Of a stretch of DNA of 64,000 nt, positions 54,791 through 63,739 are shown in pieces. The stretch comes from Rhodospirillaceae bacterium (lineage in GTDB: Bacteria; Pseudomonadota; Alphaproteobacteria; Bin65). Both the position numbers and the translations under genes were made by a program. The notes under the pieces are model-generated. The model did not search any database. It was given only the letters and a program-made list of their open reading frames with translations, and was not told where the DNA came from. The stretch is taken from positions 1 through 64,000 of the forward strand of contig VXNK01000070.1 in the NCBI GenBank assembly GCA_009840595.1. Direction: 5' to 3'. The stretch's first letter is position 1; the number at the start of each line of letters is the position of its first letter.

Positions 54791-56098
54791 ATGAGCAATG
54801 CCTCCCCCGCCGTCGAACTGGCCGAGCACCGGGAACCGGCCGACCCGCTGCTGCGCGGCGAGAAGAAGGATCTCTACGAGGTCGGCGAGATCCCGCCGCT
54901 GGGCCATGTGCCGAAGCAGATGTACGCCTGGGCGATCCGGCGCGAACGGCACGGCGAGCCGGAGACGGCGATGCAGGTCGAGGTCGTCGACATCCCGGAG
55001 CCGGACAGCCGCGAGGTGCTGGTGTTCGTGATGGCTGCGGGCGTCAACTACAACGGCATCTGGGCCTCGCTCGGCACGCCGGTCTCGCCCTTCGACATCC
55101 ACAAGGCGCCGTTCCACATCGCCGGGTCCGACGCCAGCGGCATCGTCTGGGCGGTCGGCGAGAAGGTGCGCAACTGGAAGGTCGGCGACGAGGTCGTCAT
55201 CCACTGCAACCAGGACGACGGCGACGACGAGGAATGCAACGGCGGCGACCCGATGTTCTCGACCTCCCAGCGCATCTGGGGCTACGAGACTCCGGACGGC
55301 TCCTTCGCCCAGTTCACCTGCGTCCAGGCCCAGCAGCTCATGCACCGGCCCAGGCACCTGACCTGGGAGGAGAGCGCCTGCTACACGCTCACCCTGGCGA
55401 CGACCTGGCGGATGCTGTTCGGCCACCGGCCGCACATCCTGCGGCCGGGCCACAACGTGCTGGTCTGGGGCGCCTCGGGCGGGCTCGGCTCTTTCGCGGT
55501 CCAGCTCTGCGCCGCGACGGGGGCGAACGCGATCGGCGTGATCTCCGACGAGGACAAGCGCGAGTTCGTCATGTCGCTGGGCGCCCGCGGCGTCATCAAC
55601 CGCAAGGACTTCGACTGCTGGGGCCAGCTTCCGGAGGTCGGCACCGACGCATACCGCGCCTGGTTCGCCGAGGTGCGCAAGTTCGGCAAGGCGATCTGGG
55701 ACATCACCGGCAAGGGCAACAACGTCGATTTCGTCTTCGAGCATCCGGGCGAGGCGACCTTCCCGGTCTCGACCTTCGTGGTCAAGCGCGGCGGCATGGT
55801 CGTCTTCTGCGCCGGCACTACGGGCTACAACATCACCTTCGACGCGCGCTATGTCTGGATGCACCAGAAGCGCATCCAGGGCAGCCATTTCGCCCATCTC
55901 CAGCAGGCGGCGCAGGCCAACAAGCTGGTGATCGAGCGGCGCATCGATCCGTGCATGTCCGAGGTCTTCGCCTGGGAGGACATCCCCGAAGCCCACATGA
56001 AGATGCGCCGCAACGAGCACAAGCCCGGCAACATGGCCGTGCTGGTGAGCAGCAAGCGCCCCGGCCTGCGCACCATCGAGGACGCGATCGAGGAGTAG
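54791..56098 (+). CDS. ccr: Crotonyl-CoA carboxylase/reductase
   Basis: A 435-residue MDR-family enzyme reductively carboxylating crotonyl-CoA to ethylmalonyl-CoA, the key step of the ethylmalonyl-CoA pathway. Seen: GEIPPLGHVPKQMYAWAIRRERHGEP (Ccr N-terminus), VNYNGIWASLGTPVSPFD, the NADPH-site VWGASGGLGSFAVQL, and HPGEATFPVSTFVVKRGGMVVFCAGTTGYNI with the conserved Phe/Glu/His CO2-binding region. Length is exact for Ccr and larger than ordinary crotonyl-CoA reductases. The ATG 54791 start has no strong ribosome binding site. Confidence 0.96.
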   Translation: MSNASPAVELAEHREPADPLLRGEKKDLYEVGEIPPLGHVPKQMYAWAIRRERHGEPETAMQVEVVDIPEPDSREVLVFVMAAGVNYNGIWASLGTPVSPFDIHKAPFHIAGSDASGIVWAVGEKVRNWKVGDEVVIHCNQDDGDDEECNGGDPMFSTSQRIWGYETPDGSFAQFTCVQAQQLMHRPRHLTWEESACYTLTLATTWRMLFGHRPHILRPGHNVLVWGASGGLGSFAVQLCAATGANAIGVISDEDKREFVMSLGARGVINRKDFDCWGQLPEVGTDAYRAWFAEVRKFGKAIWDITGKGNNVDFVFEHPGEATFPVSTFVVKRGGMVVFCAGTTGYNITFDARYVWMHQKRIQGSHFAHLQQAAQANKLVIERRIDPCMSEVFAWEDIPEAHMKMRRNEHKPGNMAVLVSSKRPGLRTIEDAIEE

Positions 56099-56106
56099 GG
56101 GACGGA

Positions 56107-57003
56107 CTACCCCCGCCGCCAGGCGCGCGGGGTCCGCCAGGTTGCGACGGCGACGCCGGCGAGGATGGTCAGCGTCGCGGCGATTTTCGTCCAGGTCACC
56201 GGCTCGGCGAGGAACAGGGCGCCCCAGGCGACGCCGACCAGCGGCGCGATATAGTTGTTCATGGCGACGAAGTTCGGCCCGGTCCGCTGGATCAGCGTGA
56301 ACATCAGAAGGATGTTCAGGCCCGTGCTGAGCACCGCCAGGGCGAGCAGCGCGAGGACCGGCAGCAGCGCCGGTTTCGTCGCCAGCGGGTCGCCGATCGC
56401 GAAAGACGCCGGCAGGAGCAGGACCGCCGCCAGCGCCAGCGACCAGCCGGCGCTGACCGCCGGGTCGACGCCCGCCATCGTCCGGCGCGTGATCGTCAGC
56501 GCCACGGCGAAACAGGCCGCGCCGCCGATCACCAGGAGCTGGCCGGCCAGCGCGCCGCCGACCCCCTCGCCGATCCCCTTGGGCACCGCCGGGCCGAGCA
56601 GGATGAGCACGCCGGCGAAGCCCAGCGCCACGCCGGTCAGCTTGCGCCAGGTGAACTTGTCGTCGGAAAAGAAATGCGCAACGCCGAGCGTGAACAGCGG
56701 CACCGTGGTGATCAGGATCGCGCTCAGGCTGATGTCGATGAAGCGCTGGCCGCTGTTGATCATGACGAACGGCAGGGCGTTGCCGATCAGGCCCAGCACC
56801 AGCAGCATGAGCCAGAGCCGGCGCTCGCGCGGCGGCCGTTTGCCCAGGAGCAGGCCGACGGCGATCAGGAAGCCGCCGCCCAGCACCGTGCGCCACAGGG
56901 CGAGGGTCGCCGGGTCGAAGGCCGGCAGCGCCAGCTTGATGAACAGGAAGGACGAGCCCCAGACCGTGCCGAGCGTCAGCAGCATGAGATAGTTGACGAA
57001 CAT
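56107..57003 (-). CDS. EamA/DMT-family transporter
   Basis: A 298-residue membrane protein with ten predicted helices in two EamA halves: it begins LMLLTLGTVWGSSFLFIKLAL and its second half has AMNNYIAPLVGVAWGALFLAEPVTWTKIAATLTILAGVAVA, the standard EamA ending. DMT transporters export amino acids, metabolites or drugs; the substrate is unknown. It converges with ccr, with 8 bp between stops, and is divergent from clpS. Confidence 0.9.
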   Translation of the reverse strand: MFVNYLMLLTLGTVWGSSFLFIKLALPAFDPATLALWRTVLGGGFLIAVGLLLGKRPPRERRLWLMLLVLGLIGNALPFVMINSGQRFIDISLSAILITTVPLFTLGVAHFFSDDKFTWRKLTGVALGFAGVLILLGPAVPKGIGEGVGGALAGQLLVIGGAACFAVALTITRRTMAGVDPAVSAGWSLALAAVLLLPASFAIGDPLATKPALLPVLALLALAVLSTGLNILLMFTLIQRTGPNFVAMNNYIAPLVGVAWGALFLAEPVTWTKIAATLTILAGVAVATWRTPRAWRRG

Positions 57004-57197
57004 GGGCGGGGGTTACGGCCGGTTCACGGATCGCCGTCCTGGGCGGGCAAGGCGGCGGCGCCCGAACGGACTGAGGCACGGACTGGGGGCCGGACTGGGG
57101 GCCGGACGGATCGAACGGCGGCGCAGGCTGTGCTAGTATCGCAACCGAGCGCCCCGGACGGAAACGCCCACGGAACCGCCGACGGAACCGCCGATCC

Positions 57198-57515
57198 ATG
57201 TCCGACATCGACACGAAGCCCCGTACCGACACGCGCCCGAAGACGCGGAAGAAGACGCAGCGCCCGCGGCTGCACAAGGTCATCCTGCTCAACGACGACT
57301 ACACGCCGCGCGAATTCGTCGTGCAGGTCCTCAAGGCCGTGTTCCGCATGAGCGAGGACCAGGCCTACCGGGTGATGATGACCGCCCACCGGCGCGATGC
57401 CTGCGTCGTCGCCGTCTATACGAAGGACGTCGCGGAGAGCAAGGCGAGCGAGGGCACGGAAGAAGGCCGCAGGGCCGGCCATCCCCTGACCTTCACGACC
57501 GAGCCGGAGGAGTAG
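57198..57515 (+). CDS. clpS: ATP-dependent Clp protease adaptor ClpS
   Basis: A 105-residue N-degron adaptor delivering N-end-rule substrates to ClpAP. It has a basic disordered N-tail (~26 residues), then LHKVILLNDDYTPREFVVQVLKAVF (N-end pocket residues Asn-Asp-Asp-Tyr), MTAHRRDACVVAVYTKDVAESK and the alphaproteobacterial ClpS1 ending HPLTFTTEPEE. At the usual HxxG position the Gly is replaced by Asp. clpA, often next to clpS, is not in the window. Confidence 0.95.
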   Translation: MSDIDTKPRTDTRPKTRKKTQRPRLHKVILLNDDYTPREFVVQVLKAVFRMSEDQAYRVMMTAHRRDACVVAVYTKDVAESKASEGTEEGRRAGHPLTFTTEPEE

Positions 57516-57592
57516 GCAGTGCCGGCTTTGGGCCGGTTCGGCCCGAATGCTTCGCCCCGGTGTCGCCACCCATGGCACGTCTCTCCCCAATA

Positions 57593-57736
57593 CCTCCCCC
57601 TCTTCAGAGGGGGAGGCCAGGTGGGGGTGCAGCGGCACCGGGCACGCGCAGCTGCAAGGCGGTATTTTCGCAATATCCACAGCACCCCCATCCCCTTCGC
57701 TGCGCTCAGGGACTTCCCCCTCTAAAGAGGGGGAAG
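57593..57736. repeat. Paired palindromic (REP-like) intergenic repeats
   Basis: Two near-identical hairpins: CCTCCCCCTCT-TC-AGAGGGGGAGG (57593-57616) and CTTCCCCCTCT-AA-AGAGGGGGAAG (57713-57736), 96 bases apart, with a further GTGGGGGTG copy after the first and CTTCGCTGCGCTCAGGGA before the second. The layout resembles the dispersed palindromic repeats of many alphaproteobacteria. It fills the gap between the convergent clpS and malyl-CoA lyase genes, where it may also end transcription. Confidence 0.7.
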
Positions 57737-57778
57737 GATATTGTCGCGCGACATGCGCGGTTCGGCTGGTGGCGCGTC

Positions 57779-58759
57779 CTACCCTTTCACCGCGATCGCA
57801 TCGGCCATCGCCACGAGGTGCTCGGCCTGGCGGATCGAGGCATAGTCGATCAGCTTGCCGTCGAGCGCCGCGGCGCCGGCGCCGGCGGCCTCGCTCTCCC
57901 GCATGGCGGCGATGATCGCCCGCGCCTTCTCCACCTCGCCGGCCGGCGGCGTGAAAATGTCGTTGGCCGGGGCGATCTGGCTCGGATGGATCGCCCATTT
58001 GCCGTCGCAGCCCAGCACGGCGGCGCGCCGGGCGTGGGCCTCGAACGCCCCGGCGTCGGAGAAGTCTCCGAACGGTCCGTCGCACGGCCTGAGGCCGTTC
58101 GCCCGCGCGGCGACGACCATGCGCGCGATCGCGTAATGCCACATGTCGCCCCAGTGGAAGTCGCGCGCGCCGCTGGCGTCCGGATCGGTCAGCACGCCGT
58201 AGTCCGGGTTGGCGCCGCCGATCTGGACCGTGCGCATCCGGGTCGAGGCGGCATAGTCCGCCGCGCCGAAATGCAGGCTCTCGTTGCGCGGGCTGGCGGC
58301 GGCGATGTCGGCGATATTCTGCATCCCGAGCGCCGTCTCGACGATCAGCTCGAAGCCGATCCGCTTCTTCCGCCCCGCCGCCATTTCGACCTGGCTGACC
58401 AGCGCATCGACGGCGTAGACATCCGCCGCCGTGCCGACCTTCGGGATCATGATGAGATCGAGCCGCTCGGCGCAGGTCTCCAGCAGGTCGACGACGTCGC
58501 GGTACATGTACGGCGTATCGAGCCCGTTGATCCGCACCGACAGCGCCTTCTCGCCCCAGTCGCAGTCGCCGATCGCCTCGATGACGTTCGCGCGCGCCTC
58601 GGCCTTGCGGTCCGGCGCCACCGCGTCCTCGAGATCGAGAAACACGACATCGGCGTCGCCGGCCGCCGCCTTCTCGAAAAAGCGCGGGCTGGAGCCCGGC
58701 ACGGCAAGTTCGCTGCGGTTCAGGCGCGCGGGTGCGGGCGCGATCTGGGTATGGGACAT
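57779..58759 (-). CDS. L-malyl-CoA/beta-methylmalyl-CoA lyase (Mcl1-like)
   Basis: A 326-residue CitE/HpcH-fold enzyme. It matches Mcl1 of the ethylmalonyl-CoA pathway well: NRSELAVPGSSPRFFEKAAAGDADVVFLDLEDAVAPD, VRINGLDTPYMYRDVVDLLE, MIPKVGTAADVYAVDAL, a Mg-binding Glu in FELIVETALGM, DGPFGDFSD and KWAIHPSQIAPANDIF. It splits beta-methylmalyl-CoA to glyoxylate and propionyl-CoA and/or condenses acetyl-CoA with glyoxylate. A related thioesterase (Mcl2) is the alternative. It lies 1.7 kb from ccr, so three pathway genes sit together. Confidence 0.88.
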   Translation of the reverse strand: MSHTQIAPAPARLNRSELAVPGSSPRFFEKAAAGDADVVFLDLEDAVAPDRKAEARANVIEAIGDCDWGEKALSVRINGLDTPYMYRDVVDLLETCAERLDLIMIPKVGTAADVYAVDALVSQVEMAAGRKKRIGFELIVETALGMQNIADIAAASPRNESLHFGAADYAASTRMRTVQIGGANPDYGVLTDPDASGARDFHWGDMWHYAIARMVVAARANGLRPCDGPFGDFSDAGAFEAHARRAAVLGCDGKWAIHPSQIAPANDIFTPPAGEVEKARAIIAAMRESEAAGAGAAALDGKLIDYASIRQAEHLVAMADAIAVKG

Positions 58760-58857
58760 GGCGGCATCCGGTTCGGAAAGGCGAGACGGCGCGCACCATA
58801 GGCGGCGGCGAACCGGCATCGGAGCATGGAAAGTGTCGCGCCGGCCGCCCCCGCGAC

Positions 58858-59832
58858 TTAGCTTTGGGGGCCTGACTTCGGGAGCTTGACTTCGGGGGGC
58901 CTGACCTCGGGCGCCTGTTTCGCCGCGCGGCCGGCAAGCGGATGGTGGTCTTCGACCAGCCGGCGCAGCCGCTCGTCCAGCACATGGGTGTAGATCTGGG
59001 TCGTCGAGATATCGGCGTGGCCCAGCATCTGCTGTACGCTGCGCAGATCGGCGCCGCGGTTGAGCAGATGGGTGGCGAAGGCGTGGCGCAGGACGTGGGG
59101 CGACACCTTCGCCCGGTCGATCCCCGCTTCGGCCGCCAGATCCTTCAACATCTGGCCGAAGCGGTGGCGGGTCAGATGGCCGGTCCCCGAGCGCGACGGA
59201 AACAGGAACGGCGCGGCGGCGAGGCGCGGATTTTGCGCCCGCACCTCGATCCAGGCCTGCACCGCCTCGCGCGCCGCGTCGTTCAGCGGAACCACCCGCT
59301 CCCTGCCGCCCTTGCCGCGCACCTGGATCAGGTTCGGATCGCGCACCAGCGCCGCGAGCGGCAGGCTGACCAGTTCGCTGACCCGCATCCCCGTCGCGTA
59401 GAGCAGCTGCACCAGGGCGTCGAGCCGCACGCCGCCCGGTCCCCCGCGCCCGGCGGCGGCCCGCAACAGGTCGTCGACCTCGTCTTCGGACAGAAATTTG
59501 GGCAGGGCCCGGCCGCGCTTCGGCGCGTCGAGGGTCGCCGTCGGGTCGTCGCCGCGGCGGCCTTCGGCAAACAGGAAGCGATAGAACTGGCGCATGGCGG
59601 ACAGGCGGCGCGCCGCCGTGCGCGGCGCCATGCCGGCGCGGTCGAGCGCCGCCAGATAGGCGTGCAGGTCGGCCGGGCCGGCGCTGTCGAGGGCGGCGCC
59701 GTTGTCGCCCAGGAAGGCCGCGAGATGGGCGAGGTCCCGGCGATAGGCGTCGACGGTGTTGTCCGAGGCGCCGCGCTCGGCGCGCAGCATTTCCTCGAAC
59801 GGTCCGACCGACGGCGGCAGGGCGGCGGCCAC
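58858..59832 (-). CDS. xerD: Site-specific tyrosine recombinase XerD
   Basis: A 324-residue tyrosine recombinase for dimer resolution at dif. The N-terminal SAM-like core-binding domain has FEEMLRAERGASDNTVDAYRRDLAHL; the catalytic domain has Arg in LLYATGMRVSELVSL, Lys in RGKGGRERVVPL, HVLRHAFATHLL (His-x-x-Arg), GHADISTTQ and the nucleophile Tyr in IYTHV. Full housekeeping XerD architecture, not phage-like. GTG 59832 starts 5 bases after the upstream stop; the C-terminal ~20 residues are extra. Confidence 0.93.
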   Translation of the reverse strand: MAAALPPSVGPFEEMLRAERGASDNTVDAYRRDLAHLAAFLGDNGAALDSAGPADLHAYLAALDRAGMAPRTAARRLSAMRQFYRFLFAEGRRGDDPTATLDAPKRGRALPKFLSEDEVDDLLRAAAGRGGPGGVRLDALVQLLYATGMRVSELVSLPLAALVRDPNLIQVRGKGGRERVVPLNDAAREAVQAWIEVRAQNPRLAAAPFLFPSRSGTGHLTRHRFGQMLKDLAAEAGIDRAKVSPHVLRHAFATHLLNRGADLRSVQQMLGHADISTTQIYTHVLDERLRRLVEDHHPLAGRAAKQAPEVRPPEVKLPKSGPQS

Positions 59833-59837
59833 CGCGC

Positions 59838-61655
59838 TCAGAGCTGCCGGACCAGGGCGGCCTCGACCGCAAGCCGGCGGGCCTCCTCGTCCAGGCCGAC
59901 GGCGCGCAGGCCGAACACGGCGTCGCGCAACAGCCGGCGCGGCAGGCGCCGCAGCGAGCGGCCGTTCACCAGCGTCAGGACGCGCAGCACCGTCAGCCCG
60001 CGCTGGCCGGCCGCCGCGACCGCCAGCAGGGCGGGATCGCGGCGCGCGGCGACCGATCTCGAAGCCGCCGTTTCCCCGATGGCTGAGTCCCCGGCGGTCG
60101 TTTCCCGGACGTCGGCGCCGTCCGACAGAAGCGGAAAATCGTCGATCCGGCCGAGCCCTTCCAGCAGCGCCTTGAGATCGGCGATCGGGGCGGCGGCGGT
60201 TTTCGCCGTCCGCCAGCGCTTGTACCGGATCCAGGTCGCGACCGAATCGATGGAGTCTTCGCTCGTCGGCGTCGCCAGGGCGGCCAGCGCGGTGAGGCGG
60301 TGCAGATCGGCCGGATTGCGGAACGGCGCCTGTTTCAGATAGCGGTACCAGGCCAGCGCCTGCCCGGTCCGGCCGGTCGCGAAGCAGGCCCGCGCGATAT
60401 GCGCCGCGTGGTCCTGGTGAGCCGGCGCCGGCTCGATGCCGCCGAGCAGCGGGACGGTCTGCTGGGCCGCGAGGATTTCGGCGCCGTCGTCGCCCCGCGC
60501 CGCCGCGGCCGCCGCGAGGCGCCACCACGCCGCCAGGATGCGCAGGCGCCGGGGCACGTCCTTCGCCGCGGCAGCCGCCAGATACAGGCGCAGCCTCGCC
60601 CGGGCGTCGAAGTCGCGCAGCCGGACCGACGCCGCGTCTGCGATGTCCTTCGCCGGCAGGCGGACGCCGGCGTAGAGGGCCGCCAGTTCGCGCCCGACCG
60701 GCGCGCCCCGCGCCGCCGCCCGCTCCAGCGCGCCGATCCGCACCCGGCGCAGCGCCTCCGCATTGGCCCCCAGGGCAATCAGCGTACCGGTGGACAGGCG
60801 CTTCAGTTCGGCCGGCTTGACGCCCATCCGGTGGCGGCTGAGCAGCGTCAGGGTGAGCGGGTAGGGTTTCGCAAGGCGCCCGGGCGCCCGCCCGGCCGCC
60901 ACCGCCAGGACCGCATTCTCGAAGGGCGCCGGCGGCGGCGCGCCCTGATCGTGGAGCAGGCGCAACGCGATTTCCGCCCGCTCGCCGTGGCCGTTCAGGA
61001 CGTGGCAGGCAATCCGCGCCTGCTCGATAAAGGGCGCCGTGGAACCGGGAACGGTCGCGACCGCGGCGCAGGCCTTCTTGCCGTCGCCGGCAAGGAAATG
61101 CGCGCGGATCGCCGGGAACGGCGCTTCCGGTTTCGCGCGGGTGCGCGCCGCCAGCGCCGCGGTATCGCGGATCGCGCCCATGCGGAGCAGGGCGGCGAGG
61201 CGCGCCCGGACGAAGCCGGCCCGTGTTTCGCCAGACGGGGCCAGGGCGATCGACAGCAGCAGGCGGCGCTGGAGGTCGTGCAGCACCGGCGACCGGTGCG
61301 CCGCCGGCAGCCGGTCGATCAGGGCCGCGACCTCGTCCGCGGCGGCGCCGCGCCACAGGCCGGCACCGAGGCCGCCGCTCCCGTCGCCGAGGGTGCCGGT
61401 CGATCCGGAGCCCGGCGCCCCGAGTTCCTCGACGCGGACCGTCGGCCGCCGCGCCGAAGTATCGGCCCCGGCCCCGGACCGGTCGATGCGGGTCGGGGCA
61501 TTGGCGTCCTGCGCCAGCGCCGGCCCGCCGGTCCAGCCGGCGAAACCGAACGGACCCGCCGCCAGCACGACCGGCACGACCCGCACGAGCAGCGCCGCAA
61601 GCGGCCCGCCGCGCCGGGTCCGGAGGAAAACGGGTCGGGGTTTCGTTCGTGCCAT
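59838..61655 (-). CDS. Secreted protein of unknown function, upstream of xerD
   Basis: A 605-residue protein with an N-terminal signal (VRVVPVVLAAGPFGFAGWTGG to AQDANA) and then ~550 residues of Ala/Arg/Leu-rich helices with no metal or catalytic motif. It looks like a helical repeat (TPR-like) solenoid: successive pieces such as LHDLQRRLLLSIALAP, IARACFATGRTGQALAWYRYLKQ and DLKALLEGLGRIDDFPLL have the A-to-A/Y spacing of TPRs. It precedes xerD by 5 bp and diverges from aroKB. The start could also be ATG 61670. Confidence 0.7.
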   Translation of the reverse strand: MARTKPRPVFLRTRRGGPLAALLVRVVPVVLAAGPFGFAGWTGGPALAQDANAPTRIDRSGAGADTSARRPTVRVEELGAPGSGSTGTLGDGSGGLGAGLWRGAAADEVAALIDRLPAAHRSPVLHDLQRRLLLSIALAPSGETRAGFVRARLAALLRMGAIRDTAALAARTRAKPEAPFPAIRAHFLAGDGKKACAAVATVPGSTAPFIEQARIACHVLNGHGERAEIALRLLHDQGAPPPAPFENAVLAVAAGRAPGRLAKPYPLTLTLLSRHRMGVKPAELKRLSTGTLIALGANAEALRRVRIGALERAAARGAPVGRELAALYAGVRLPAKDIADAASVRLRDFDARARLRLYLAAAAAKDVPRRLRILAAWWRLAAAAAARGDDGAEILAAQQTVPLLGGIEPAPAHQDHAAHIARACFATGRTGQALAWYRYLKQAPFRNPADLHRLTALAALATPTSEDSIDSVATWIRYKRWRTAKTAAAPIADLKALLEGLGRIDDFPLLSDGADVRETTAGDSAIGETAASRSVAARRDPALLAVAAAGQRGLTVLRVLTLVNGRSLRRLPRRLLRDAVFGLRAVGLDEEARRLAVEAALVRQL

Positions 61656-61743
61656 GGAATTGACCGTCATCCCGGTGCCGCCATGTCGGGCCGTGCCGCT
61701 GCCGGCACGCCTGCGGCGCCCCGGCAAAGAAAGCCGTGCAAAG

Positions 61744-61772
61744 AAAATACTGGCGCCGCCGGACTATCCGAA
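61744..61772 (-). promoter_or_regulatory. Predicted promoter for the secreted-protein/xerD operon
   Basis: Reading leftward: TTCGGA (61772-61767), a 17-bp spacer and TATTTT (61749-61744), in the AT-richest part of the 61.7-61.9 kb gap. Also in this gap, a perfect 9-bp hairpin (61880-61888 / 61894-61902) stands just before the aroKB start. Confidence 0.35.
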
Positions 61773-61930
61773 CGACATATTACGGCGACATTGCGGCGCG
61801 GACGGCTGCGGTTGCGCCCCGGTTCCCGCCGGGCGGCCGCGCCGCAGCCCCCGAACCATAGCCCAACCCTCAGCCCCGGGCCGGCGTTGCCGGAACGCCG
61901 GCGCAAGAACAGGTGCAGTATCGCACAAAG

Positions 61931-63643
61931 ATGACGGCCCGTAGCGAAACAACCCGGTTGCGCCCCGGCAGGGCCATCGTTCTCGTCGGCCTGATGGGCG
62001 CCGGCAAGTCCGCTGTCGGCCGGCGGCTGGCCCGGCGCCTCGACCTGCCGTTCATCGACGCCGACGCCGAGATCGAGGCGGCCGCGGGCACCACCATCGA
62101 GGAATTGTTCGCGCTGCACGGCGAGGACGCGTTCCGCGCCGGCGAGCGCCGGGTGATCGCCCGCCTGCTCGACGGCGAGCCCCATGTCCTTGCAACCGGC
62201 GGCGGCGCCTTCATGGATGCGGAAACGCGCAGCCTCGTCAAATCGCGGGGCATCTCGATCTGGCTGAACGCCGACCTGGACACCCTGGTCGAGCGGGTCA
62301 GCCGCCGCAACAACCGGCCGCTGCTCAAGAACGGCGACGCGCGCCGGATCCTCTCGGACCTGATGGCGGTGCGCAATCCGTTCTATGCCGAGGCCGACAT
62401 CGCCGTGACCAGCGCCGACCGGCCGCTGGGCGAGATGACGGATCGGGTGGCCGATGCCCTGCGGGACTGGATGGCCGCGCATCCGGACCGGGCCCGGCGC
62501 CCGGCGCCGGTCATGGCTGCGGGAGCGGCGGCGCGCGTCCGGGTGCCGCTGGCCGAACGCAGCTACGACATTCTGATCGGCGACGGGCTGCGCCGGCGGT
62601 TCGCGGCGGAAATCGCGCCGGTCCTGGCCAGGCCCCGGGCGATCGTCGTCACCGACGAGAATGTGGCCGCACACTATCTTGCGCCGCTGATGGCGGACCT
62701 TGCCGCGGCCGGCGTGCGGGCCGATTCGGTCGTGCTGCCGCCGGGCGAGGAGACCAAGTCCTTCGCCCATCTGGAGCGGCTGACCGCGCGGTGCCTCGAT
62801 CTGGGCCTGGAGCGGCGCGATACGCTGATCGCGCTCGGCGGCGGCGTGATCGGCGACCTGGCCGGGTTCGCCGCGGCGGTCCTGCTGCGCGGCGTCGCCT
62901 GCATCCAGCTGCCGACGACGCTGCTCGCCCAGGTCGATTCCTCGGTCGGCGGCAAGACCGCCATCGACATGCCCGGCGGCAAGAACCTGGTCGGCGCGTT
63001 CCACCAGCCCAGCCTCGTGCTGATCGACCCGGAGACGCTGGATACGCTCGACCGGCGCCAGCGCCTGGCCGGCTACGCCGAGACCGTCAAATACGGGCTG
63101 ATCCGCGACCGCGCCTTCTTCGAATGGCTGGAGGCGAACGGCCGCGCCGTGGTCGACGGCGGCGGGGAGGGCGGGAACGGCGCGCGGGTGCGGGCCATCG
63201 AGACCGCCTGTGCGGCCAAGGCCGACGTGGTTGCCCGCGACGAGCGCGAATCCGGCGAGCGTGCGCTGCTGAATCTCGGCCATACCTTCGCCCACGCGCT
63301 CGAAACAGCGACCGGCTACAGCGACCGCCTGCTGCACGGCGAAGCCGTCGCCATCGGCATGTGCATGGCGTTCGACCTGTCGGCCGCCCTCGGCTGGACC
63401 GGCGGACAGGAGGCGACGCGCGTCCGCGCCCATCTCGATTCCGTCGGCCTGCCGACCGCGCCGGCCGCCGTCGAAGGCCTCGGCCTCACGCCCACCGCAG
63501 CAATCGGCCTGATGCGCCGGGACAAGAAGGTGACCGACGGGCGGATCGCCTTCGTCATGGTCCGCGGCATCGGCGAGGCCTTCGTCACCGCCGCGGTCGA
63601 AGAGAGCGACCTGGAGTCCTATCTCTCGAAGGTATTGGGCTGA
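61931..63643 (+). CDS. aroKB: Bifunctional shikimate kinase / 3-dehydroquinate synthase (AroKB fusion)
   Basis: A 570-residue fusion of two shikimate-pathway enzymes. Residues ~15-185 are shikimate kinase: Walker A GLMGAGKSAVGRRL, IDADAEIE and ATGGGAFMD. Residues ~205-570 are dehydroquinate synthase: VLPPGEETKSF, GGGVIGDLAGFAAAVLLRG, TTLLAQVDSSVGGKTAIDMPGGKNLVGAFHQP, and the zinc-binding His in NLGHTFAHALE and HGEAVAIGM. The joining linker is ~20 Pro/Ala-rich residues. The two are usually separate adjacent genes (aroK-aroB). GTG 61913 is an alternative start adding six residues. Confidence 0.95.
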   Translation: MTARSETTRLRPGRAIVLVGLMGAGKSAVGRRLARRLDLPFIDADAEIEAAAGTTIEELFALHGEDAFRAGERRVIARLLDGEPHVLATGGGAFMDAETRSLVKSRGISIWLNADLDTLVERVSRRNNRPLLKNGDARRILSDLMAVRNPFYAEADIAVTSADRPLGEMTDRVADALRDWMAAHPDRARRPAPVMAAGAAARVRVPLAERSYDILIGDGLRRRFAAEIAPVLARPRAIVVTDENVAAHYLAPLMADLAAAGVRADSVVLPPGEETKSFAHLERLTARCLDLGLERRDTLIALGGGVIGDLAGFAAAVLLRGVACIQLPTTLLAQVDSSVGGKTAIDMPGGKNLVGAFHQPSLVLIDPETLDTLDRRQRLAGYAETVKYGLIRDRAFFEWLEANGRAVVDGGGEGGNGARVRAIETACAAKADVVARDERESGERALLNLGHTFAHALETATGYSDRLLHGEAVAIGMCMAFDLSAALGWTGGQEATRVRAHLDSVGLPTAPAAVEGLGLTPTAAIGLMRRDKKVTDGRIAFVMVRGIGEAFVTAAVEESDLESYLSKVLG

Positions 63644-63739
63644 CCGGCCGGCCGCTCCGGCCCGGAGCGGCGCGCGCGCCGGCCGGCCCCTCCCCGCGGC
63701 GTCCCGCTGACTCTTCCTGTGGCAGCCCCAATAGCAATC

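Noticed and set aside
58858-59832. Tyrosine recombinase as a sign of a prophage or integron
   Set aside because: The protein has housekeeping XerD architecture, sits in a conserved chromosomal context, and no phage genes or attachment repeats are nearby.
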